16,255 nt of DNA, taken from contig JAEDMP010000056.1 in NCBI GenBank assembly GCA_016302965.1, positions 1 to 16,255 on the forward strand, given 5' to 3'. Position 1 is the stretch's first letter; the number at the start of each line of letters is the position of its first letter. Shown here one piece after another: positions 1-7,354 of this stretch. The notes under the pieces are model-generated. The model made no database searches. It had not been told where the DNA came from and saw nothing but the letters and a program-made list of their open reading frames with translations. Made by a program: the position numbers and the translations under genes. The stretch is from Bacteroidaceae bacterium (GTDB taxonomy: Bacteria; Bacteroidota; Bacteroidia; Bacteroidales; Bacteroidaceae).

Positions 1-1673
1 TCCCACTTGGCATGCTTCACACCCACGTTCTCGGCAGGAATCATCTCGCAGTTGAAGAGCACCTCTTTCGAGCGGTATTCGATATTCTTCTGCTCGACGA
101 GTCCCAGGATGGTCTGCACAAACTGGCGGTAGTCGGGATTGTCGGTGATGGTGAGTCCCATGAACTCGGCGGCCTCCACCAGTCCGTTGACACCGATGGT
201 GAGATACTGGCGGGAGATATTGATGTAGCCGGCGTCGAAGAGGGGCAGCATACCGTTCTTCCAAAGTTCCTTGAGGTTCTCGTTGTAGGCGAGCTGCACC
301 TTGTGACAGAGGTCGATGATATCGAGCAGGAACTCCTTGTAGTCTATCTTGTGGTTGACGGCATACTGGATGCAGCGGTTGAGGTTGATGGTGAGCACAC
401 TCTTCGAACCGGTCGACACGCCGCCCGCACCGAGGGTGTAGCTGAAGCCGTTGTCCTGGATTTCATTGCGCAGACGGCAGCAACTGGAGAGCGAGTCGGC
501 ATTGTCACTCATATAGGTGAAGAAGGAGTGGCCCTCGCTGTACATCTCGGCGGTGAAACTGCCCCACTCCTCGTCCATCACGTCGCCATCCTTGCTCAGC
601 AGCGCCATGGTCTCCACGGGGAAGGTGAGCACGGCCTTGGTGCGCTCCTTGTTGAACCATTTCATGAAGCGTTTCTGCAGCCAGGAGAGTCCGTCCCAGT
701 CTGGTTTGCTGCCGTCGGGGAAGTAGAACTCGCCGAAGAGGCTCTGGAAATAGTAGCGGTCATAATAGGCAATGTTCCAGAACACGGCCTGGTAGTTGCG
801 GGCACCCGTGGGCTGGTTGATGGAGTAGACAATCTGCTCGAAGCAATCGGTAATCATCTTGTCGATGGTACGCTGCTTGAGCGATAGGTCCACTACCTTG
901 TCGGCGTTCTTCCAGTAGTCGCGACCATACTCCAGACCGATGAAATAGTTGAGATACATGAGGAACTCGGGGGTGGCACAGGCTCCGCTGAGCATGCTCG
1001 ACACCATGAACACCATGTTGACGAAGCCGCCGCAGAACGACTTGAGGTTGGTGGGAGCGGTAGAGTTGCCACCGATGCTGCTGGTGCCGCCGATGAGCCA
1101 GGGGTACATCGTGATGGAGGCACAATAGTTGGCCAGGCTGGTCTCGTCGTTCTTGTAGATGAAGTGGTGGTTCAGCAGGTCGATATATTTGTCGGACAAA
1201 TCCTTGCCATACATCTTCTTGATGCGGTCGGTGAGCAGCCGTCGGTTCAGGCGGATGAAGTTCGACTTGGGCAGTTCGCCGATGAGCGTGGCGATATTCT
1301 TGTGTTCCACATTGGCGTTGGCATCATACTTCGAACCCGTTGCGGCATTGGCAGCCTCGCAGTAGTCGGAGAGAAATTTCAGTTTCTCCATGGTCTCGCG
1401 GTCTTCGGTATGTCGCTGCCGATAGAGCATGAACGATTTGGCCACATCGTAGTAGCCCTCTTTCATGAGTGCCACCTCCACCTGGTTCTGGATATCTTCC
1501 ACTTTGATACCTTCGTGGATGTCAAGATGACTGATGATTTTGGAGATGCACCCCAGGTTGGCTGGTGCATTCACAGACTCGAATGCCTTGATGATGGCAT
1601 TCATGATTTTGTCTAACGAGAAGCGCTCACTTTCTCCTCCTCTTTTGGTAATTCTAAAGCAGTTGATGTCCAT
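1..1673 (-). CDS. nrdD: Anaerobic (class III) ribonucleoside-triphosphate reductase, C-terminus outside window
   Basis: Oxygen-sensitive glycyl-radical enzyme that reduces ribonucleoside triphosphates to dNTPs in the cytoplasm; it needs the radical-SAM activase NrdG, which is not in the window. The frame is open from the ATG at 1673 to the window edge (557 codons, ending ...VKHAKW). The N-terminus (about residues 3-95, starting MDINCFRITKRGG) looks like an ATP-cone allosteric domain. The catalytic barrel follows, with WLIGGTSSIGGNS near residues 192-204, SGACATPEF around Cys232, and SLSSCCRLRN with Cys398/Cys399; I take this Cys-Cys-Arg-Leu segment to be the thiyl-radical site of the family. 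The zinc-binding cysteines and the glycyl-radical loop should lie in the missing C-terminal part of roughly 150-180 residues. It has its own leader and promoter region, with no sign of cotranscription with the upstream TPR gene. Family assignment is firm; subtype is not determined. Confidence 0.95.
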   Translation of the reverse strand, partial: MDINCFRITKRGGESERFSLDKIMNAIIKAFESVNAPANLGCISKIISHLDIHEGIKVEDIQNQVEVALMKEGYYDVAKSFMLYRQRHTEDRETMEKLKFLSDYCEAANAATGSKYDANANVEHKNIATLIGELPKSNFIRLNRRLLTDRIKKMYGKDLSDKYIDLLNHHFIYKNDETSLANYCASITMYPWLIGGTSSIGGNSTAPTNLKSFCGGFVNMVFMVSSMLSGACATPEFLMYLNYFIGLEYGRDYWKNADKVVDLSLKQRTIDKMITDCFEQIVYSINQPTGARNYQAVFWNIAYYDRYYFQSLFGEFYFPDGSKPDWDGLSWLQKRFMKWFNKERTKAVLTFPVETMALLSKDGDVMDEEWGSFTAEMYSEGHSFFTYMSDNADSLSSCCRLRNEIQDNGFSYTLGAGGVSTGSKSVLTINLNRCIQYAVNHKIDYKEFLLDIIDLCHKVQLAYNENLKELWKNGMLPLFDAGYINISRQYLTIGVNGLVEAAEFMGLTITDNPDYRQFVQTILGLVEQKNIEYRSKEVLFNCEMIPAENVGVKHAKW

Positions 1674-1690
1674 GATAATTTTTCTTTTTG

Positions 1691-1726
1691 GAAAACTTTT
1701 TTCGTCACACCGTCCGAAAAGTTTTC
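1691..1726 (-). promoter_or_regulatory. Inverted repeat (hairpin) in the nrdD leader
   Basis: The arms gaaaactttt (1691-1700) and aaaagttttc (1717-1726) are perfect 10-bp reverse complements with a 16-nt loop. On the minus-strand mRNA the stem can be drawn two base pairs longer (CG/CG) if two A residues are bulged. The hairpin ends 17 nt before the nrdD ATG, in a region without a Shine-Dalgarno sequence, so it could affect translation initiation or mRNA stability. The sequence TTTTCGGAC in its left arm recurs once more in the leader (1782-1790). Seen directly; the function is inference. Confidence 0.5.
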
Positions 1727-1796
1727 TATTTTGGTTTACTTATATTCAGTTGGGTGTCGGGATTGTTGTCTGAAACGAATTGTCCGAAAACGGGTG

Positions 1797-1804
1797 CAAA
1801 GTTA
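1797..1804 (-). promoter_or_regulatory. Putative -7 element of the nrdD promoter
   Basis: The minus strand reads TAACTTTG, matching the Bacteroidetes sigma-ABfr -7 consensus TAnnTTTG. Transcription would start near 1790, giving a leader of about 115 nt before the nrdD ATG. No TTTG -33 element is found at the usual 19-21 nt spacing, because that place is taken by a 29-nt dyad (1808-1836). Confidence 0.6.
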
Positions 1805-1807
1805 CAA

Positions 1808-1836
1808 CAAAATCCGATACGATGTACCGGATTTTG
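1808..1836. promoter_or_regulatory. 29-nt dyad next to the nrdD -7 element (operator or terminator)
   Basis: The arms caaaatccg (1808-1816) and cggattttg (1828-1836) are perfect 9-bp reverse complements. Inside them tac/gta (1818-1820 and 1824-1826) pair again around a gat centre, with one mismatch, so the whole 29 nt is nearly symmetric about base 1822. It lies 3 nt upstream of the -7 box of nrdD, where a -33 element would be, which suits a regulator-binding site. It also lies about 80 nt past the stop of the TPR gene, and its 3' arm on the minus strand ends in TTTTG, so a terminator for that gene is the alternative. Confidence 0.5.
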
Positions 1837-1917
1837 CTATAAAAATGTTAAATGGAGTGTTATTTTTTTCGGTTCAGGGTCGGGGAATCAGTGCCTGTGC
1901 CGATGCCGAAGCGCCCG

Positions 1918-3120
1918 TCAGTGTTGTTTCATCAGGGCATCCATCTCCTCAAACTGACGTCCCATATTGAGATTGAGATAGATACGATAAAGCGAGGGCA
2001 CCCACTTGTCCTGCTGGTCGGGAGCCAGCTGGCGGTAGCGCTCAAAATAGGGGCGCGCATTCTCATAGTAGCGTCGGAGCGTCAGCTTGTCGGCTCGTCC
2101 GGCGGCGGTCTCTTCCTGTTTGGAGGCTTTGTTGATAAAGGCGGTGCCTGCATTATAATAAGGTTCGGCCAGGGTGTCGTTCAGAGCGATGATTTTTTCG
2201 CTCACGGCATAGCTGCCATCGTTGTCGCCCATATTGAGCAACAGGGTCGACTTGGCGAAGAGATAGAGCAGATGGGTGCTGTCGGCCTTCAGGGCCTCAT
2301 TGGTGAAGACGAGGGCGGAGTCGAGCTGGTTCTTTTCCGTGAAATAATCGACTATGCGGGGGAAGAAAAAAAGCGAGCGCCGGCAGCTGTGGAAGCCGCG
2401 TTTCAGGATGTTGAGATAGTTCACGCTGTCCTTCTTCCACTGATAGGCATTGGCCATATACTGCAGCGTGGAACAGTAGAGGTCGCCGCCGTTCTGCAAA
2501 GCCTCGGGGGCATACTGCAGGGTCTTGTCGGCATCTTTCAGTTTATAGGCACAATAGGTGGCCCAGTAAGCCGCCTGACGATACTGGACCGAATCGGTGA
2601 CGGCAAGCCGGTGGCCGGAGAAGAGCGGCTGGCTGGCCGAGTTGACATAAAGGTCAAAGAAGCGGAAGCCCTGCTTGAAGTCGCCCTTGCGGGTATAGTA
2701 GGAGCCGCCGAAGAAGATGTTGGGCCGATAGGCCAGCAGCTCATCGGCATATTTCTTGCGGTATTTCAACTTCACCTTGCCTCCCGCATCGGGAGTGGCA
2801 TCGAGCGAGTCGAGGGCAAACAGCGTGGTGGCCATCTGCGCCGTGAGGTTGAAGAGCAGTGCGGTGTCGTAATTCTGTTTGAGATACAATTTCTCGTTGC
2901 CCTCGTCATATCGTTTCACGAGGGTCTGGTAAAGGGTTATCCATATTTTCTCCTCTTTCCTGTTCTCGGGGTCGGCCAGCAGTTTCTCCAAAATCTGCTG
3001 TCCATTGGCCAGTCCGTTGCCGCTCTTGAGGATGGAACGGGCCTGCGAAAGCTCCTTCTTCTGAGCAGAGAGGGATGCCGGCAAGACGAAAACGAGGAGC
3101 AAAAGAAGCAATCGGTTCAT
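1918..3120 (-). CDS. Exported TPR-repeat protein, paralogue of its upstream neighbour
   Basis: A 400-residue protein of unknown function. I chose the ATG at 3120 because it begins a clear signal peptide (MNRLLLLLLVFVLPASLSAQ, cleavage likely before Gln). The longer frame to 3192 would prepend 24 residues and run through a terminator-like hairpin. After the signal the protein is helical with degenerate tetratricopeptide-like units, e.g. DSALVFTNEALKADSTHLLY and YENARPYFERYRQLAPDQ. It aligns along its length with the next gene upstream (3206-4459), sharing a GKVK basic patch, a YV...PLFS motif, a DSxxYLNxLK-type segment and a conserved C-terminal LYxIYxxL...MDALM-type ending. It is probably periplasmic or membrane-associated and a protein-interaction scaffold. 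There are 85 bp between the two genes. Confidence 0.88.
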   Translation of the reverse strand: MNRLLLLLLVFVLPASLSAQKKELSQARSILKSGNGLANGQQILEKLLADPENRKEEKIWITLYQTLVKRYDEGNEKLYLKQNYDTALLFNLTAQMATTLFALDSLDATPDAGGKVKLKYRKKYADELLAYRPNIFFGGSYYTRKGDFKQGFRFFDLYVNSASQPLFSGHRLAVTDSVQYRQAAYWATYCAYKLKDADKTLQYAPEALQNGGDLYCSTLQYMANAYQWKKDSVNYLNILKRGFHSCRRSLFFFPRIVDYFTEKNQLDSALVFTNEALKADSTHLLYLFAKSTLLLNMGDNDGSYAVSEKIIALNDTLAEPYYNAGTAFINKASKQEETAAGRADKLTLRRYYENARPYFERYRQLAPDQQDKWVPSLYRIYLNLNMGRQFEEMDALMKQH

Positions 3121-3136
3121 GCTGTGTGTGTGTTTT

Positions 3137-3180
3137 AAAAAGGATGCCAGCCAGACGATGAGACATGCCCGGCTGGCATC
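3137..3180 (-). terminator. Intrinsic-terminator-like hairpin between the two TPR genes
   Basis: The arms gatgccagcc (3143-3152) and ggctggcatc (3171-3180) are perfect 10-bp reverse complements around an 18-nt loop. On the minus strand the stem is followed at once by CTTTTTAAAA. It starts 25 nt after the stop codon of the upstream TPR gene and ends 22 nt before the ATG of the downstream one, leaving almost no room for a separate promoter. It therefore probably acts as a partial terminator or attenuator, or as a 3'-end stabiliser within the operon. Confidence 0.7.
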
Positions 3181-3205
3181 GAAGAAAATCAATTAATGAA
3201 AAGAA

Positions 3206-4459
3206 TTAGTTACCGTTGATGAGTGCTTCCATCTCTGCCGACTTCTGCTTGTCGCCAAGCGAGTAGTAGATCTGGTAGAGCGGATAAGCCCAGTTCACGG
3301 TAGAGCGGGTGGGATCGAGCTCGCGGGCCTTCTCGAGATAGGTCTTGGCATCGTTGAGCACAGCCTTCACCTTGTCGGCGTTCTCGTTGGTCAGACCGCC
3401 GGTCTTCTTGTCGGCGAGCTTGTCCTTGAGTTCGATGGCCTTGGAGTTATAGCAGACACCCGTGTTGAATACCACCTGTACGAAAGAGGGGTCGATTTCA
3501 CTGGCCTTCTGGTAAGAGGCGATGGCATCGTCCCACTGGCCCTTGTTCATCTCTACCTCACCCTTGAGGGCCCAAGCCATCTTGTTGTTGGGGTCGCGGG
3601 TGATTTCCTCGGTAGCCCACTGACCCAGCTCGTTCTGGCGACCGGGACGGGTGTAGTATTCGAGCAGCAGGTTGAAGTAGCGGCTCTCACCGGGATTCTT
3701 TTCATGCAGATCCTTGATGGTGTTGAGATAGGCCAGGGAGTCTTCCTTGGTCTTGGCACCGTCTTTCTGGGCGAAGAGGAGAATCTCGTTGGCATCAGCA
3801 GCCTTGGCGGGATCTTCGGCTGCCATCTTTGCATACTTAGTAGCGGTGGCATAATCCTTCAGGTTATAGGCCGAAAGACCCACGTAGTAGCAAATCTCAG
3901 CACGGTAGTCATCCTTTTCCATCTCCTTGATTTCAGAGAAGAGGGGATCCTTGCCGGTGTCCACATAGAGTTTCCAGTTCTCCATGGCAGCGGTCATGTT
4001 CTTCTTGTTGTATTCGTACATACCTGCATTGATCACGTTCAGGCGCACGTTGCGGGCAATGGGTGCGTTGGCGCCACGGAAACGGATTTTCACCTTGCCT
4101 TTGGCGTTGGGCTTCTGGTCGTATTCGTCACACTTGATGGCAGCCTTCAGAGCCTCTACGGCAGCGCGGTGCATGCCCACGGTATCGTAGGGAGTGGTGG
4201 TCTGCTTCACACGGTTGTTCACTTCCACTTCCTGAATGGCATTGAACTTGGCCTGCTGCAAGAGGAACATCTGGTTCCAGGCAGCTGCCTTGTCAACGGT
4301 AGCATCGGAGGTAAGGGCGGGCGTCAAGACTTCGATGGCCTTGTCGAAATCACCACCGGCTTGGAGTTTCTTGGCTTGCTTCACCAGGTCGTCCTGGGCA
4401 AAAGCGGATGAGGCGATGGATGCCATGGCCATCATCATAAACATTTTTTTCATTGTCAT
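3206..4459 (-). CDS. Exported TPR-repeat protein encoded downstream of gyrA
   Basis: A 417-residue protein (or 415 if translation starts at the third codon, ATG at 4453). The signal peptide is plain: a lysine pair, a Met/Ala-rich core and a SSAFAQ cleavage site. The mature part is made of helical repeats. The best TPR units are in the C-terminal half: KMAWALKGEVEMNKGQWDDA followed by IASYQKASEIDPSFVQVVFN (about residues 280-325), then a unit with AKTYLEKARELDP near residue 380. It probably works as a protein-interaction scaffold in the periplasm; no enzyme motif is visible. It starts 27 nt after gyrA ends, so it is probably cotranscribed with gyrA. A 13-nt palindrome (ataatccgattat, 4458-4470) overlaps the first ATG, which leaves the third codon as an accessible alternative start. 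Confidence 0.88.
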   Translation of the reverse strand: MTMKKMFMMMAMASIASSAFAQDDLVKQAKKLQAGGDFDKAIEVLTPALTSDATVDKAAAWNQMFLLQQAKFNAIQEVEVNNRVKQTTTPYDTVGMHRAAVEALKAAIKCDEYDQKPNAKGKVKIRFRGANAPIARNVRLNVINAGMYEYNKKNMTAAMENWKLYVDTGKDPLFSEIKEMEKDDYRAEICYYVGLSAYNLKDYATATKYAKMAAEDPAKAADANEILLFAQKDGAKTKEDSLAYLNTIKDLHEKNPGESRYFNLLLEYYTRPGRQNELGQWATEEITRDPNNKMAWALKGEVEMNKGQWDDAIASYQKASEIDPSFVQVVFNTGVCYNSKAIELKDKLADKKTGGLTNENADKVKAVLNDAKTYLEKARELDPTRSTVNWAYPLYQIYYSLGDKQKSAEMEALINGN

Positions 4460-4486
4460 AATCCGATTATTGTTAGGTTATTGTTG

Positions 4487-7069
4487 TTATGCTTCTTCGG
4501 GATTGGTTTCTTCGGGATTGGCTTCTTCGGGGTTGCTTCCGTTGGCTTCACCGGCCACAGGGGCATCCGCTCCGCCGACCGTCTCCTGCAGCTCCTCCAC
4601 CTCGGCTTCCTCTTCCTCGGCAGTCATCACCTTGCAGACGCTGGCGATGGTGTCGTTCTTCTTGGTGAGGTTGATGAGGCGCACACCCTGGGTGGCTCTG
4701 CCCATCACGCGGATGTCGGCGAGCTTCAGACGGATGAGGATGCCGCTCTTGTTGATGATCATGAGGTCGTTCTCGTCGGTCACCACCTTGATGGCCACCA
4801 GACGGCCGGTCTTCTCGGTGATGTTGAGGGTCTTCACACCCTTAGCGCCACGGGCGGTCACACGGTAGTCTTCCACCTCGCTGCGCTTGCCGTAGCCGTT
4901 TTCGCTCACCACCATGATGGTCTCGGTCTTGGGGTCGTTCACACATACCATGCCTACCACCTCATCGTCGCCTCCATCCAGACGCATACCGATGACACCC
5001 GTCGACACACGGCCCATGGCACGCACCTGTTGCTCATTGAAGCGGATGGCGCGACCGTTGCGGTTGGCCATGATGATCTCGTTGTTGCCGTTGGTCAGAC
5101 GGACGCTCACCACCTGGTCGCCTTCCAGGATATTGATGGCATTGACACCATTGGCTCTCGGACGGCTGTAGGCCTCAAGACAGGTTTTCTTGATGATACC
5201 GTTCTTGGTGGCGAAAATCACGAAGTGGGAGTTGAGGAACTCGGGATCATTGAAGTTCTTGATGCGCAGTACGGCATTGATGGCATCATCGGCCTCGATG
5301 TTGAGCAGGTTCTGGATGGCACGTCCCTTGGCGTTCTTGGCTCCCTCGGGAATCTCGTAGCACTTGAGCCAGTAGCAGCGGCCCTTCTGGGTGAAGAAGA
5401 GCAGCGTGTTGTGCATCGTGGCGGGATAGATATACTCGGTGAAGTCGGCATCGCGGGTCTGGGCTCCCTTGCTGCCCACACCGCCACGGCTCTGCTCGCG
5501 GAACTCGCTCAGGGCAGTACGCTTCACATAGCCCATGTGACTGATGGTGATGACCACGGGGTCATCGGGATAGAAGTCTTCGGCATTGAACTCCTCGCTG
5601 GAGTACTTGATCTCCGTGCGGCGCTCGTCGCCGTATTTCTCCTTCACCTCGAGCAGTTCGTCCTTCATCACCTTCTTGCAGAGTTCGGGGTCGTCGAGAA
5701 TCTGCTGCAGATAGTTGATGAGCTTCATCAGCTCGTCATACTCGTTGTGCAGCTGGTCCATCTGCAGACCCGTGAGCTGGCGCAGACGCATGTCGACGAT
5801 GGCGCGGGCCTGGATTTCATCGAAGTCGAAGCGCTTCATGAGGTTCTCGATGGCCTCCTGGGGGGTCTTCGACGAGCGGATGAGGTGTACCACCTCGTCG
5901 ATGTTGTCGCAAGCCACGATGAGGGCTTCGAGGATATGGGCGCGGTCTTGGGCCTTCTTCAGGTCGTAACGGGTGCGGCGGATGGTCACGTCATGACGGT
6001 GGTCGACAAAATGGCGCACGCAGTCCTTGAGCGTGAGCAGTTTCGGACGGCCATGCACCAGGGCGATGCAGTTCACCGAGAAGGAGCTCTGCAGGGCCGT
6101 CATCTTGAAGAGTTTGTTGAGGATGACATTGGCGTTGGCATCACGGCGCACATCCACCACGATACGCATACCCTGACGTCCCGACTCGTCGTTGACATTG
6201 GTGATGCCCTCAATCTTCTTCTCGGTGGCCAGGTCGGCAATATACTTCACCAGGTCGGCCTTGTTCACCCCATAGGGAATCTCGGTCACCACAATCTTGT
6301 CATGGGTGTCGCCCGTCTCGATTTCGGCCTTGGCACGCATCACGATGCGTCCCCTACCCGTCTCGTAGGCATCTCTCACACCCTGTATACCATATATATA
6401 TGCACCGGTGGGGAAATCGGGAGCCTTAATGTGCTCCATCAGTCCGTCGGTATCGATGTCGGGGTTGTCGATATAAGCACAGCAGCCGTCGATCACCTCA
6501 CCGAGGTTGTGCGTGGGGATATTGGTGGCCATACCCACGGCGATACCGTTGCCGCCATTCACGAGCAGGTTGGGAATCTTCGTGGGCATCACGCTGGGTT
6601 CCTGCAGCGAGTCGTCAAAGTTGTTCACCATGTCGACGGTGTCCTTCTCCAGGTCGTCCATGATATGCTCACCCATCTTGGCCAGACGGCACTCGGTGTA
6701 ACGCATGGCTGCGGGAGAGTCGCCGTCGACGGAACCGAAGTTACCCTGTCCGTCGACCAGGGTGTAGCGCATCGCCCAGTCCTGGGCCATACGTACCAGG
6801 GCTCCATATACGGAACTGTCGCCATGGGGGTGGTACTTACCGAGCACCTCACCCACGACGCGGGCACATTTCTTATAGGGGTTGGTACTGGTGTTGCCAA
6901 TGCCCAGCATACCGTAGAGGATACGACGGTGGACGGGCTTGAAGCCGTCTCTTACATCCGGGAGGGCACGTGCAACAATCACCGACATGGAGTAGTCGAT
7001 GTACGAGGACTTCATTTCTTCCTCGATGTTGATCTTGATAATTCTGTCTTGATCGATTGTTTGGTCCAT
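4487..7069 (-). CDS. gyrA: DNA gyrase subunit A
   Basis: The DNA-cleaving subunit of gyrase; with GyrB it forms the A2B2 enzyme that puts negative supercoils into DNA. At 860 residues it has the usual family length. The N-terminal breakage-reunion domain (about residues 10-500) holds VARALPDVRDGFKPVHRRIL, the quinolone-determining segment HPHGDSSVYGALVRMAQ (80-96) and the catalytic tyrosine in AAMRYTE (Tyr124, E. coli Tyr122). The C-terminal pinwheel (about 520-815) starts with a GyrA box in the form QSRGGVG (526-532), which argues against ParC. A strongly acidic tail (about 816-860) ends in three NPEE(A/T) repeats. At the E. coli Asp87 position there is Gly89, while the Ser83 equivalent (Ser85) is intact. 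The gene has a long leader of its own and is followed at 27 nt by a TPR gene. Confidence 0.98.
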   Translation of the reverse strand: MDQTIDQDRIIKINIEEEMKSSYIDYSMSVIVARALPDVRDGFKPVHRRILYGMLGIGNTSTNPYKKCARVVGEVLGKYHPHGDSSVYGALVRMAQDWAMRYTLVDGQGNFGSVDGDSPAAMRYTECRLAKMGEHIMDDLEKDTVDMVNNFDDSLQEPSVMPTKIPNLLVNGGNGIAVGMATNIPTHNLGEVIDGCCAYIDNPDIDTDGLMEHIKAPDFPTGAYIYGIQGVRDAYETGRGRIVMRAKAEIETGDTHDKIVVTEIPYGVNKADLVKYIADLATEKKIEGITNVNDESGRQGMRIVVDVRRDANANVILNKLFKMTALQSSFSVNCIALVHGRPKLLTLKDCVRHFVDHRHDVTIRRTRYDLKKAQDRAHILEALIVACDNIDEVVHLIRSSKTPQEAIENLMKRFDFDEIQARAIVDMRLRQLTGLQMDQLHNEYDELMKLINYLQQILDDPELCKKVMKDELLEVKEKYGDERRTEIKYSSEEFNAEDFYPDDPVVITISHMGYVKRTALSEFREQSRGGVGSKGAQTRDADFTEYIYPATMHNTLLFFTQKGRCYWLKCYEIPEGAKNAKGRAIQNLLNIEADDAINAVLRIKNFNDPEFLNSHFVIFATKNGIIKKTCLEAYSRPRANGVNAINILEGDQVVSVRLTNGNNEIIMANRNGRAIRFNEQQVRAMGRVSTGVIGMRLDGGDDEVVGMVCVNDPKTETIMVVSENGYGKRSEVEDYRVTARGAKGVKTLNITEKTGRLVAIKVVTDENDLMIINKSGILIRLKLADIRVMGRATQGVRLINLTKKNDTIASVCKVMTAEEEEAEVEELQETVGGADAPVAGEANGSNPEEANPEETNPEEA
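4490..4534. repeat. Three 15-bp tandem repeats at the 3' end of gyrA
   Basis: Three units (4490-4504, 4505-4519, 4520-4534) share the core ttcttcgggrtt and differ at only a few bases. They encode the end of GyrA, NPEEA-NPEET-NPEEA. Units that are multiples of 3 bp in a disordered acidic tail can gain or lose copies by slippage without breaking the frame, so the copy number may vary between strains. Confidence 0.85.
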
Positions 7070-7257
7070 TATTGTTGATTCTGTTTACTTGATATGCGGT
7101 TGTAGGTCTGCCTCTGCCCTCAGCGCCCCAAAGGAAGGGTTGCTACAGGCCCGGGCAGCATGGTAGCAGAGCGTCGCGGCCAGCTTCGGCAAGAAAAGTC
7201 AAAATGCTGGATTTGCCCCTTCTTTTTCGTTCTGACGCATTTTCTCCTTAAACCCTG
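7070..7257 (-). promoter_or_regulatory. Long GC-rich leader of gyrA
   Basis: About 185 nt separate the putative -7 box from the gyrA ATG. The middle (about 7100-7190) is far more GC-rich than its flanks. It holds the inverted repeat tgctac (7141-7146) / gtagca (7163-7168) around the palindrome gcccgggc (7149-7156). A 13-codon ORF, MLPGPVATLPLGR then TGA (7161 down to 7120), lies within it, without evidence that it is translated. No known riboswitch motif is recognised. Confidence 0.4.
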
Positions 7258-7265
7258 CAAAGATA
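7258..7265 (-). promoter_or_regulatory. Putative -7 element of the gyrA promoter
   Basis: The minus strand reads TATCTTTG followed by C, a full match to TAnnTTTG. A clear TTTG -33 element is not visible at the expected spacing; the upstream DNA is very A/T-rich. Transcription would start near 7250. Confidence 0.55.
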
Positions 7266-7354
7266 AGCATTTTTTTTAAGAGTAGGAAAACTATTTGTTG
7301 TTTTTTCGCTTTCAGGCTGATTTTTTGTCCAAGCAGACAAGCCAGCAGGGCCGA

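Noticed and set aside
1674..1796. Cobalamin riboswitch in the nrdD leader
   Set aside because: The leader is too short and I see none of the conserved B12-box sequence or its surrounding stems.
3121..3192. N-terminal extension of the downstream TPR gene to an ATG at 3192
   Set aside because: It would run through the 10-bp hairpin and put 24 residues before a clear signal peptide, so the ATG at 3120 is preferred.
5492..5512. ParC instead of GyrA
   Set aside because: A GyrA-box-like QSRGGVG is present, the C-terminal domain is full length and the N-terminal motifs are gyrase-like.
4481..7078. An 865-codon plus-strand ORF covering the whole of gyrA, and similar long antisense ORFs at 1852-3138, 9473-11353, 12421-13506 and 8216-9379
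   Set aside because: All are in the mirror frame of a real minus-strand gene, where stops can only come from TTA, CTA or TCA codons. These are rare here. The translations are low-complexity His/Val/Gly/Leu-rich and have no family features.
7266..7354. Intrinsic terminator after the MFS gene
   Set aside because: The only hairpin seen on the minus strand (TTGTC-TGCTTG-GACAA) is short and followed by A, not T, residues.
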